From NCBI GenBank assembly GCA_964471865.1, contig CAYYHU010000071.1:1-5317 (forward strand): DNA of 5,317 nt, in the 5' to 3' direction. Shown here in pieces: positions 1-5,317 of the stretch (positions are counted from its first letter, which is position 1; the number at the start of each line of letters is the position of its first letter). The notes beneath the pieces are model-generated. The model saw only the letters and a list, made by a program, of their open reading frames with translations. It was not told the DNA's origin and made no database searches. The translations under genes and the position numbers were made by a program. Origin of the DNA: CAYMUC01 sp964471865. GTDB lineage: Bacteria; Actinomycetota; Acidimicrobiia; Acidimicrobiales; Ilumatobacteraceae.

Positions 1-20
1 GCAAAGGCCTGGCGGGAGTG

Positions 21-42
21 TTCCCCGATTGCGAGTGGGGAA
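21..42. repeat. Small inverted repeat in the leader upstream of carD
   Basis: TTCCCC at 21-26 is matched by GGGGAA at 37-42 around a 10-base spacer. It could form a six-base-pair hairpin or be a dyad binding site, or it could be chance. No T-run follows it, so it does not look like a classical intrinsic terminator of an upstream gene. Confidence 0.3.
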
Positions 43-61
43 ATGCGTATCTGCGGCCTAA

Positions 62-82
62 CCTGACGTGTCCTGTGTCAGG
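62..82. repeat. Second inverted repeat just upstream of the carD ribosome binding site
   Basis: CCTGAC at 62-67 pairs with GTCAGG at 77-82 around a 9-base loop; G-T wobbles could extend the stem inward. It ends 18 bases before the proposed Shine-Dalgarno sequence of carD. It may be a 5' UTR hairpin or an operator-like dyad. The in-frame GTG at 68, the longest possible carD start, lies inside this repeat, which is another reason to disfavour that start. Confidence 0.35.
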
Positions 83-100
83 CCGATCGAACCGTGCATG

Positions 101-106
101 AGGTGG
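101..106 (+). promoter_or_regulatory. Ribosome binding site that decides the carD start
   Basis: AGGTGG lies three bases before the GTG at 110 (GAGGTGG if 100 is included). The other in-frame candidates, GTG at 68 and ATG at 98, have no comparable purine-rich site. The 110 start also lets the protein align residue for residue with mycobacterial CarD. Confidence 0.55.
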
Positions 107-109
107 TCC

Positions 110-634
110 GTGAAGTTCACCAAGGGTGAAACCGTCATCTATCCCCAGCACGGAGCGTGCATCGTGATGGGCACGAAGAAGATGACGGCGTTCGGAGAGA
201 CCCGTAGCTATCTCATCCTCAAGACGGTCATCAACGAGATGACGTTGTCGGTGCCGGTGGACAATGCCGCTGAAGTCGGCGTACGGCCCCCGGTGTCTAA
301 GGACGAACTCGAAGACCTGGTCTCGGTGCTGTCAAAGCCCGATCCCCGCGTGCCCTCCAACTGGTCACGCCGTTTCAAGAACCATCAGGAAAAGCTCAAG
401 AGCGGTGACGTGTACCAGGTCGCCGAGGTCGTGCGGAATCTGGCGGCGCGGAACCGGGACGCGTCGTTGTCAGCGGCCGAGCGCACCATGTACGAGCGGG
501 CTCGCATCAACCTGGTGTCCGAGATCGCCCCGGCGATGAAGGTGTCGTCAGAAGAGGCCGAGGTCTTCTTGGACGAGGCGCTGGCCAAAGGCGTTCTCAA
601 AGCACCCAAGGAAGCGGCCAAGAAGAAGTCCTGA
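110..634 (+). CDS. carD: CarD/CdnL-type RNA polymerase-binding transcriptional regulator
   Basis: This encodes a 174-residue member of the CarD_CdnL_TRCF family. Such proteins bind the RNA polymerase beta subunit through an N-terminal Tudor-like domain and stabilise the open promoter complex, notably at rRNA promoters. The RNAP-interaction domain spans about residues 1-55, opening with KGETVIYPQHGA. The helical DNA-binding domain starts near NWSRRFK at 84-90, continues through SGDVYQVAEVVRNL at 98-111 and ends in a lysine-rich tail (KKKS). From the GTG at 110 the protein aligns without gaps to Mycobacterium tuberculosis CarD, recalled from memory, over about the first 128 residues. Trp85, the residue that wedges into the transcription bubble, falls exactly at 85. 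Mtb Lys125 is Arg here. The two arginines that contact RNAP beta in Mtb, R25 and R47, are Met25 and Ser47. A longer reading from GTG 68 (188 aa) is possible but less likely. The next gene begins about 40 bases downstream on the same strand. Confidence 0.93.
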   Translation: MKFTKGETVIYPQHGACIVMGTKKMTAFGETRSYLILKTVINEMTLSVPVDNAAEVGVRPPVSKDELEDLVSVLSKPDPRVPSNWSRRFKNHQEKLKSGDVYQVAEVVRNLAARNRDASLSAAERTMYERARINLVSEIAPAMKVSSEEAEVFLDEALAKGVLKAPKEAAKKKS

Positions 635-676
635 GCCCCATCCACCCGGGGAGTCACAGGGGATAGGGTGCCCGCC

Positions 677-2059
677 ATGCGTGATCGGGTACGTGTGACG
701 CGAGAACATCTCGAGGACCTGATCCGGTCCGGTGATGTGGACACGGTGATCATGGCCTTTCCGGATCTGCAGGGCCGCCTCGTGGGCAAGCGGACCACCG
801 GTGGCTTCTTTCTCGAGCACGTGGCCGATGAGGGCACCGAGAACTGCGACTATCTGATCGCCACCGATCTCGATGACACCCCGGTTCCGGGTTTTCGGTT
901 CGCCTCCTACGATCGCGGTTACGGCGACATGGTGGCCGTCGCGGATTGGAACACGATTCGCCTCATCCCCTGGGTCGAGCGCACCGCCATGGTGTTGTGT
1001 GACCTTGTGGATGTTCAGACTCGACGTCCCATCGAGGTCGCGCCACGTCAGATCCTGCGCGACCAGATCGCCAAGGCTCAGGGTCTCGATACCACGGTGA
1101 TGATGGGCAGCGAGATCGAGTTCCATCTGTACCGCGACTCCTATGAGGAGGCTCATGCCCGCGGTTACCGAGACCTCGAACCTCACTCGGTCTGGATCCA
1201 GGACTACCACGTGCTCCAGACGACCAAGGACGAGTATCTGATCGGCCAGATGCGGCGCGGTCTCGAAGCTGCTGGTGTGCCCGTGGAGTTCTCCAAGGGC
1301 GAAGCCGGCAAGGGTCAACATGAGATCAACCTGTCCTATGCCGATGCTCTCGAGATGGCGGATCGCAATGCCATTTTCAAGAACACGGTCAAAGAGATCG
1401 CCGCGTTGAACGGTCGGTCGGCCACGTTCATGGCGAAAGTGTCGATGCAGGACACTGGATCCTCATGTCATATCCATTCATCGTTGTGGAATGGCGCCGG
1501 TACGGCCTCGCTGTTCGCTGATCACAGCGCCGAGGACCCATGGGGGATGAACCCTCGATTCCGCCAGTGGACCGCGGGGCTCTTGGCGACGGCTCGGGAT
1601 TTCACCGTGTTGTGGGCTCCGACGGTGAACTCGTATCGCCGCTACTTGCCCGAGTCCTGGGCGCCCACCGGAATCGCGTGGGGACTCGACAACCGGACTC
1701 TGGGACTGCGAGTCGTGGGGCATGGATCGGGCGCTCGGGTGGAGAGTCGCATCCCGGGTTCGGACGCCAACACCTACCTCGCGTTCGCCGCCACGATCGC
1801 GGGAGGTCTCTACGGCATCGAGCATGGTCTCGAACTGCCCGAACCATGGGACGGCAACGGCTATGAGGCCACCGACATCGAACGGATCCCGGCCTCGTTG
1901 CCCGAGGCGATCGAGGCTTGGGAGTCCAGTGAGATCGCTCGCGAGTGTTTTGGGGACGAGGTCCATCACCATCTCGCGACCATCGCCCGTCACGAGTGGG
2001 CGTCGTTTCAACGCACCGTCACCGATTGGGAGACGATGCGCTACTTCGAGCGGATCTGA
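677..2059 (+). CDS. Glutamine synthetase family protein, PuuA-like gamma-glutamyl-amine ligase
   Basis: A complete 460-residue ATP-dependent glutamate-amine ligase of the glutamine synthetase fold. Numbering from the ATG at 677, an N-terminal beta-grasp domain (about 10-105, with FPDLQGRLVGKR near 28-39) precedes the catalytic domain. Metal and glutamate motifs are visible: GSEIEF at 144-149, GEAGKGQHEIN at 208-218, GSSCHIHSSLW at 261-271, NSYRRYLP at 318-325, and the R-x-E-x-R pattern at 354-358. There is no adenylylation loop (NLYDLP-type), so it is not the housekeeping GlnA of the I-beta class. The SCHIH form and the closing VTDWETMRYFERI resemble actinobacterial paralogues that glutamylate amines (PuuA-, GlnA3- or GlnA4-like, acting on polyamines or ethanolamine). 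The actual amine cannot be read from the sequence. An alternative GTG start at 668 adds three residues and has AGGGG at 658-662; the ATG has AGGG at 665-668. It leads the operon with the two dehydrogenases. Confidence 0.88.
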   Translation: MRDRVRVTREHLEDLIRSGDVDTVIMAFPDLQGRLVGKRTTGGFFLEHVADEGTENCDYLIATDLDDTPVPGFRFASYDRGYGDMVAVADWNTIRLIPWVERTAMVLCDLVDVQTRRPIEVAPRQILRDQIAKAQGLDTTVMMGSEIEFHLYRDSYEEAHARGYRDLEPHSVWIQDYHVLQTTKDEYLIGQMRRGLEAAGVPVEFSKGEAGKGQHEINLSYADALEMADRNAIFKNTVKEIAALNGRSATFMAKVSMQDTGSSCHIHSSLWNGAGTASLFADHSAEDPWGMNPRFRQWTAGLLATARDFTVLWAPTVNSYRRYLPESWAPTGIAWGLDNRTLGLRVVGHGSGARVESRIPGSDANTYLAFAATIAGGLYGIEHGLELPEPWDGNGYEATDIERIPASLPEAIEAWESSEIARECFGDEVHHHLATIARHEWASFQRTVTDWETMRYFERI

Positions 2060-2067
2060 CCAGGTCC

Positions 2068-2074
2068 AAGGAGG
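2068..2074 (+). promoter_or_regulatory. Strong ribosome binding site for the short-chain dehydrogenase
   Basis: AAGGAGG, a full match to the anti-Shine-Dalgarno consensus, lies five bases before the GTG at 2080. It fixes the start there rather than at an upstream in-frame codon within the ligase gene (the frame is open from 1945). It is clearly the best ribosome binding site in the window. Confidence 0.8.
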
Positions 2075-2079
2075 CCCTC

Positions 2080-2850
2080 GTGGCACGGTTGGGGGGAAAG
2101 GTGGCGCTCATCACGGGCGCCGCATCGGGTTTGGGGCGGGTGGCGGCTGAACACTTCGCCCGCGAGGGCGCGCTGGTCGTCATCGCCGATGTCGCTCCCG
2201 GTGACGAGGTCACCGATGCGATCGAGGCCCAGGGTGGCGAGGCGACCTGGATGTGTTGCGATGTCACCGATCCCGATGCTCTCGATGCTGCGGTGGAGCA
2301 TGCACTCGAGACCTTTGGAGGTCTCGACGTGCTCTACACCAACGCCGGGGTGATGTTGCCCGGTGACGATGATCCCGTGACGACACCTCTCGATGTCCTC
2401 GAACGCACCATGGCGATCAACGTGACCGGAACCCTGCTTGCATGCCGCTCGGCTATTCCGGTGATGCTCGAACGGGGTGGAGGAACGATCGTGACCGTCG
2501 CCAGTTTCGTCGCGCATATGGGTGCTGCGACACCCCAGATCGCCTACACGGCGTCCAAAGGCGCCGTTCTGGCAGCGACGCGTGAGATCGCTGTCACCTA
2601 TGCCCGCCAGGGGATTCGGGCCAATGCACTGTGTCCGGGGCCGGTGATGACTCCTTTGTTGGCCGCGTTTCTCTCCGATGAGGACAAGCGCCAACGCCGA
2701 CTCGCTCATATTCCGATGGGGCGATTTGGTGAACCCTCCGAGATCGCTTCAGCCGCGGTGTTCCTGGCGAGCGATGAGTCGTCGTGGATGACAGGTCAGT
2801 CATTGATCATCGACGGAGGAATCACCGCCGCGTATGTGACCCCTGAATGA
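2080..2850 (+). CDS. Short-chain dehydrogenase/reductase (SDR), classical NAD-type
   Basis: A 256-residue classical SDR with a complete Rossmann fold and catalytic set. The cofactor motif TGAASGLG is at 12-19, Asp37 ends the second strand and predicts a preference for NAD(H) over NADP(H), NAG is at 88-90, and the tetrad is Asn114, Ser142, Tyr156 and Lys160 (YTASK). The PGPVMTP segment follows at about 185-191, and the C-terminus has the usual GQSLIIDGG near 240-248. Automatic pipelines would probably name it 3-oxoacyl-ACP reductase (FabG-like), but that is a generic label for this superfamily. It begins 20 bases after the ligase stop, so the two are almost certainly co-transcribed. The context suggests oxidation or reduction of a hydroxy or carbonyl intermediate in the same route; the substrate is unknown. 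Confidence 0.92.
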   Translation: MARLGGKVALITGAASGLGRVAAEHFAREGALVVIADVAPGDEVTDAIEAQGGEATWMCCDVTDPDALDAAVEHALETFGGLDVLYTNAGVMLPGDDDPVTTPLDVLERTMAINVTGTLLACRSAIPVMLERGGGTIVTVASFVAHMGAATPQIAYTASKGAVLAATREIAVTYARQGIRANALCPGPVMTPLLAAFLSDEDKRQRRLAHIPMGRFGEPSEIASAAVFLASDESSWMTGQSLIIDGGITAAYVTPE

Positions 2851-2874
2851 CATCTTGAGTGCCAGACTCGGGAG

Positions 2875-3765
2875 ATGGCACGGGTCGCGTTCTTGGGATT
2901 GGGAGTCATGGGAGCCCCGATGGCGGGACATCTCGCCGCCGCGGGGCATGACGTCGTCGTCTACAACCGCACCGGGGCCAAAGCGTTGTCCTGGGTCACG
3001 ACCCATGACGGCAAAGCGGCCCCGACTCCAGGTGAGGCCGTCGAGGGCGCCGAGTGGGTGATGATGTGTGTGGGTAACGACGATGACGTTCGCGAGGTGG
3101 CGCTGGGCCCCTCGGGGGCTGTGAGTTCGATGGCTCCGGGAAGCATCCTCGTGGACCACACCACCGCATCGGCCGACCTGGCACGCGAGCTCGCAGCCCG
3201 GACCCGTGAGGTCGGAGTCGGATTCATCGACGCTCCGGTGTCGGGTGGTCAGGCGGGGGCCGAACAGGGAACGTTGACGGTGATGTGTGGATGCGATGAC
3301 GAGGATGTGTTCGAACGCACCCGTGGGGTGGTGTCGGCCTACGCCCGGTCCTATGCGCGCCTTGGCGGTGCCGGAGCGGGGCAGCTCACCAAGATGGTCA
3401 ATCAGATCTGCATCGCCGGGCTCGTTCAAGGCCTCGCCGAAGCCGTCGCGTTCGCACAAGCTGCCGACCTCGATGTTGAGGCCGTGGTCGATGTCATCGG
3501 CAAGGGTGCGGCGCAGAGTTGGCAGATGGACAATCGGGCTTCGACGATGGCGCGAGGTGAATACGAGTTCGGTTTCGCAGTCGAGTGGATGCGCAAGGAC
3601 CTCGGGATCTGTCTCGCTGAAGCGCGCCGCAACGGAGCCCAACTTCCGGTGACGGCCCTCGTCGACCAGTTCTACGCCGAGATCATGACCCAGGGTGGTC
3701 GCCGATGGGACACCTCGAGCCTCGTTGAGCGTCTACGCCCCCATCAGGGTCAGCTCACGGACTGA
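2875..3765 (+). CDS. NAD(P)-dependent beta-hydroxyacid dehydrogenase (3-hydroxyisobutyrate dehydrogenase / glyoxylate-succinic semialdehyde reductase family)
   Basis: A 296-residue protein of the usual length for the HIBADH/GLYR family. The N-terminal Rossmann domain opens with FLGLGVMGAPMA at 6-17. Asn31-Arg32-Thr33 after the second strand is the form usually associated with NADPH use. The substrate signature DAPVSGGQAGAEQGTL is at 119-134, the catalytic lysine is Lys173 in GQLTKMVNQ, and Lys241-Asp242-Leu243 lies in the C-terminal helical domain. Family members interconvert hydroxy acids and semialdehydes, such as 3-hydroxyisobutyrate, tartronate semialdehyde, glyoxylate or succinic semialdehyde; which one applies here cannot be told. 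The ATG is 24 bases after the SDR stop. GGGAG at 2870-2874 directly abuts the ATG, which is too close for a normal ribosome binding site, but a stop at 2857-2859 rules out any useful upstream start and the glycine motif sits at the expected distance. It is the last gene of the plus-strand block. Confidence 0.9.
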   Translation: MARVAFLGLGVMGAPMAGHLAAAGHDVVVYNRTGAKALSWVTTHDGKAAPTPGEAVEGAEWVMMCVGNDDDVREVALGPSGAVSSMAPGSILVDHTTASADLARELAARTREVGVGFIDAPVSGGQAGAEQGTLTVMCGCDDEDVFERTRGVVSAYARSYARLGGAGAGQLTKMVNQICIAGLVQGLAEAVAFAQAADLDVEAVVDVIGKGAAQSWQMDNRASTMARGEYEFGFAVEWMRKDLGICLAEARRNGAQLPVTALVDQFYAEIMTQGGRRWDTSSLVERLRPHQGQLTD

Positions 3766-3779
3766 CTCTCGAACCTGTT

Positions 3780-3793
3780 CCCGTTGAAACGGG
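3780..3793. terminator. Short hairpin after the plus-strand operon, possible terminator
   Basis: CCCGT at 3780-3784 pairs with ACGGG at 3789-3793 around a TGAA tetraloop, 15 bases past the reductase stop. It is compact and correctly placed to end the plus-strand operon, but no T-run follows, so intrinsic termination is uncertain. Confidence 0.35.
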
Positions 3794-3807
3794 CGACACC
3801 TCGAGGA

Positions 3808-3846
3808 GATCTGGGCGGTGGGCGGTTTCGCGATGCGTCCCAGATC
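3808..3846. terminator. Inverted repeat at the convergent junction, possible bidirectional terminator
   Basis: GATCTGGG at 3808-3815 is an exact inverted match to CCCAGATC at 3839-3846, giving an eight-base-pair stem with a 23-base loop. A smaller hairpin, GCG at 3822-3824 with CGC at 3829-3831, sits inside the loop. The right arm overlaps the aminotransferase stop codon on the minus strand. Placement between two convergent genes suits a shared terminator or a barrier to antisense readthrough, but neither side has a T-run. Confidence 0.4.
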
Positions 3847-5056
3847 AGTTGGTGGCCGCCGCAAGAGCATCCACGATCCGATCGATCTCGTCATCGGTGA
3901 TCACCAGAGGGGGACAGAACGTGCAGGTGTCGGTGTTGATCGCTCGGGTGACGACCCCATGGGCCAACATGGCATCGCGCACGGCCATCGCGTCCTGATC
4001 GGGGCGTAGCCCGGCGGCCCATACCGCTCCTTCTCCGCGGGCATGATCGATCTGACCATCCGCGGCCAGAGCGCGCAGGCCCGCGCCCAGTCGGGCTCCG
4101 ACATGCACTGCGCGTTCCAACAAACCTTCGCGCTCGATGATGGCCAGATTCGCAAGCCCCGCAGCACAGGCCGTGGCATGACCCGAATAGGTGTAGCCAT
4201 GGCGAAGGATGTAGGCGGGGTCGGCTTCGAGGGCCTCTCGCACGCGCGGGCCCACGACGACTCCTCCGAGGGGTTGATATCCCGAGGTGACAGCCTTGGC
4301 GAAGGTCGTCAGATCGGGAGTGACGCCATAGTGGTGGGAACCAAACCAGGTTCCAAGGCGCCCGAAACCACAGATCACCTCATCGAAGATCAACAGGGCA
4401 CCATGGCGGTCGCACAGGCGGCGAACGCCTTCGAGGTAACCATCAGGCGGTGGATAGACCCCGCCGGCCCCTTGTACCGGTTCGGTGATGACGGCCGCGA
4501 CTCGCTCTCCATGGTCGGCCATCAACGTGGCGAGAGCCTCGAGATCGTCCCCGGGGACCTGCACGACATCGGGAACCAGGGGTCCCCACCCTGCTCGGTT
4601 CGGGGCGATTCCCTGAGCGCTCGTGCCCCCCAGATTCGTCCCGTGATAGCCCCGGGTTCGCGACACGATCATCGTGCGTTCGGTGTCGCCGGCGCTCTGA
4701 AAGACGAATCGAGCCAATTTCATGGCGGTGTCGACGGCCTCGGATCCGCTTCCGGCGAAGAACACGCGGGATTCGGCTTCGGGGGCGATCGCTGCGATGC
4801 GTTCGGCGAGTTCATCGGCGGGGGCGTTGGTGAAGGGATCGAAGCAGGAGTACGCCTCCAAGGTCGTGACTTGTAAAGCGATGGCCTCGGCCATCTCGGC
4901 GCGTCCGTGACCGATCGCGCAGTACCACAGACTCGCCATCGCGTCGACGTACTCGCGGCCTTCAGAATCCCAGAGGCGAGCGCCGTGACCGCGGGCCATG
5001 GTGATGAAGGTCTCCCGGGCCGGACGAGCGAACGGGTGCAGGAATGCCGAGGTCAT
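3845..5056 (-). CDS. Class III PLP-dependent aminotransferase (omega-amino acid / diamine type)
   Basis: A 403-residue fold-type I, subgroup III aminotransferase, complete from its N-terminus (SAFLHPFARPA) to the C-terminal small domain (CPPLVITDDEIDRIVDAL). Numbering from the ATG at 5056, the PLP phosphate loop GSGSEA is at 102-107, the cofactor-stacking motif GYHG is at 136-139, and Glu192 lies in TEPVQGAGG. Asp225 in FDEVICGFGR contacts the pyridine nitrogen, and Lys254 in TFAKAVTSGYQPLGG is the Schiff-base lysine. Relatives transfer amino groups from beta-alanine, GABA, putrescine or other omega-amines to pyruvate or 2-oxoglutarate; the donor here is not determined. A GTG three codons upstream (5065) is an equally possible start, and neither has a clear Shine-Dalgarno sequence. 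The gene converges on the reductase, so it is transcribed separately from the ligase operon although it probably belongs to the same metabolic theme. Confidence 0.92.
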   Translation of the reverse strand: MTSAFLHPFARPARETFITMARGHGARLWDSEGREYVDAMASLWYCAIGHGRAEMAEAIALQVTTLEAYSCFDPFTNAPADELAERIAAIAPEAESRVFFAGSGSEAVDTAMKLARFVFQSAGDTERTMIVSRTRGYHGTNLGGTSAQGIAPNRAGWGPLVPDVVQVPGDDLEALATLMADHGERVAAVITEPVQGAGGVYPPPDGYLEGVRRLCDRHGALLIFDEVICGFGRLGTWFGSHHYGVTPDLTTFAKAVTSGYQPLGGVVVGPRVREALEADPAYILRHGYTYSGHATACAAGLANLAIIEREGLLERAVHVGARLGAGLRALAADGQIDHARGEGAVWAAGLRPDQDAMAVRDAMLAHGVVTRAINTDTCTFCPPLVITDDEIDRIVDALAAATN

Positions 5057-5065
5057 GAAGCGCAC

Positions 5066-5167
5066 GGTAGTCGCCCGCAGCGATACCTCATCGGCGTCGA
5101 GTCCTCGGTGTTGCCGCTTCTCGTCGAGGGGAATTCCTCGATGGCCGCCGCCGCACGATCGCGACGG
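5066..5167. other. Intergenic gap between the mrpG-like gene and the aminotransferase
   Basis: About 100 bases lie between the stop of the antiporter gene and the aminotransferase start, both read on the minus strand. The only structure I see is an inverted repeat, TCGAGG at 5124-5129 with CCTCGA at 5136-5141, around a GGAATT centre. It has no T-run, so it may be a weak terminator of the antiporter operon or nothing. I cannot identify a convincing promoter for the aminotransferase. Confidence 0.35.
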
Positions 5168-5317
5168 TCAGTTGCCGCGATGATCTCCGAGTTCGTCCAC
5201 TGCCGAGTGTGGACCCATCGGCGCTCGGTTGGCATGAGCGGCTCGGGCCAACATGCTTGCAGCCACCGGCGCGGTGACGAACAACGCCAGCACCGCCAGG
5301 ATCAGTTTCGTCACGTC
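5168..5317 (-). CDS. mnhG: C-terminal end of a Mrp-type Na+/H+ antiporter subunit G (MnhG/MrpG), cut by the window edge
   Basis: Reading the minus strand from the right edge gives 49 in-frame codons before a TGA at 5170-5168; the 5' part lies outside the window. The visible peptide starts with a hydrophobic transmembrane stretch (TKLILAVLALFVTAPVAA) followed by SMLARAAHANRAPM and an acidic tail containing VDELG. The pattern of a hydrophobic helix ending in TAPVAA, then MLARAA and a short soluble tail with VDE, matches the C-terminus of the small PhaG_MnhG_YufB family as I remember it. In that family subunit G (about 100-130 residues, three membrane helices) is part of the multi-subunit Mrp membrane complex that exports Na+ or K+ in exchange for H+. 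It is usually the last gene of the mrp operon, so mrpF and others would be expected just outside this edge. The short length visible limits certainty. Confidence 0.72.
   Translation of the reverse strand, partial: DVTKLILAVLALFVTAPVAASMLARAAHANRAPMGPHSAVDELGDHRGN

Noticed and set aside
29..64. Possible carD promoter elements (TTGCGA at 29-34, TATCTG at 48-53, TAACCT at 59-64)
   Set aside because: The spacings are about 13 or 24 bases instead of about 17, and the hexamers are weak, so I do not call a promoter.
3..101. Open frame on the plus strand from the left edge ending in TGA at 99-101
   Set aside because: It yields about 32 residues without a recognisable family signature and crosses both leader dyads; too short to claim as the end of an upstream gene.
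636..651. CCCC/GGGG dyad between carD and the ligase gene as a terminator
   Set aside because: Only four base pairs with an eight-base loop and no T-run; not enough to claim a terminator between the genes.
548..1321. 257-codon open frame on the minus strand across the ligase gene
   Set aside because: It lies antisense to a well-supported glutamine synthetase family gene, has no recognisable domain, and is what a GC-rich codon pattern produces by chance.
2041..2709. 222-codon minus-strand frame opposite the SDR
   Set aside because: It is a shadow of the SDR gene, rich in Arg, His and Gly with no family motif; the plus-strand gene has a full catalytic set and a perfect ribosome binding site.
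2800..3642. 280-codon minus-strand frame opposite the reductase
   Set aside because: Its length is notable, but its composition (many His, Arg, Ser) and lack of any motif mark it as the antisense shadow of the reductase.
4043..4876. 277-codon plus-strand frame opposite the aminotransferase
   Set aside because: It is low in hydrophobic core patterns and mirrors the aminotransferase codons; the minus-strand product carries all PLP-binding residues.
5053..5235. 60-codon minus-strand frame at the right edge
   Set aside because: It overlaps the MnhG-like reading in another frame and runs into the aminotransferase start; its Arg-rich sequence resembles nothing known to me.

Overview
The window reads as chromosomal DNA of a GC-rich actinobacterium. 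The evidence is a CarD protein that aligns without gaps to mycobacterial CarD as I remember it, frequent GTG starts, a strong third-position G/C bias, and best-remembered relatives of the metabolic genes in Actinomycetota. Acidimicrobiia or a neighbouring class is my guess, not something the sequence proves. I see no insertion sequence, phage gene, CRISPR array, tRNA or rRNA.

Layout: a short leader with two small inverted repeats (1-109) precedes a CarD-type RNA polymerase-binding regulator (110-634, +). It is followed at close spacing by three metabolic genes on the same strand: a PuuA-like glutamine synthetase family ligase (677-2059), a classical short-chain dehydrogenase (2080-2850) and a 3-hydroxyisobutyrate dehydrogenase/beta-hydroxyacid dehydrogenase-like reductase (2875-3765). 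The gaps of 20 to about 42 bases suggest one operon that may include carD. A 79-base convergent junction with two inverted repeats separates this block from a class III PLP aminotransferase on the minus strand (3845-5056). At the right edge the last 49 codons of another minus-strand gene (5168-5317) read as the C-terminus of the MnhG/MrpG subunit of a Mrp-type Na+/H+ antiporter.

Functional reading (inference): the ligase, the aminotransferase and the two oxidoreductases look like part of a route for an amine or amino acid. The ligase would gamma-glutamylate an amine, the aminotransferase would turn an omega-amino acid into a semialdehyde, and the reductases would act on the aldehyde or hydroxy acid. 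The amine oxidase, aldehyde dehydrogenase and gamma-glutamyl hydrolase of the E. coli puu pathway are not in the window, so the substrate is open. Nothing here is clearly a new system. The points most worth a second look are the unusual residues of CarD at its RNA polymerase contact positions, its linkage to the metabolic genes, and the incomplete Puu-like gene set.
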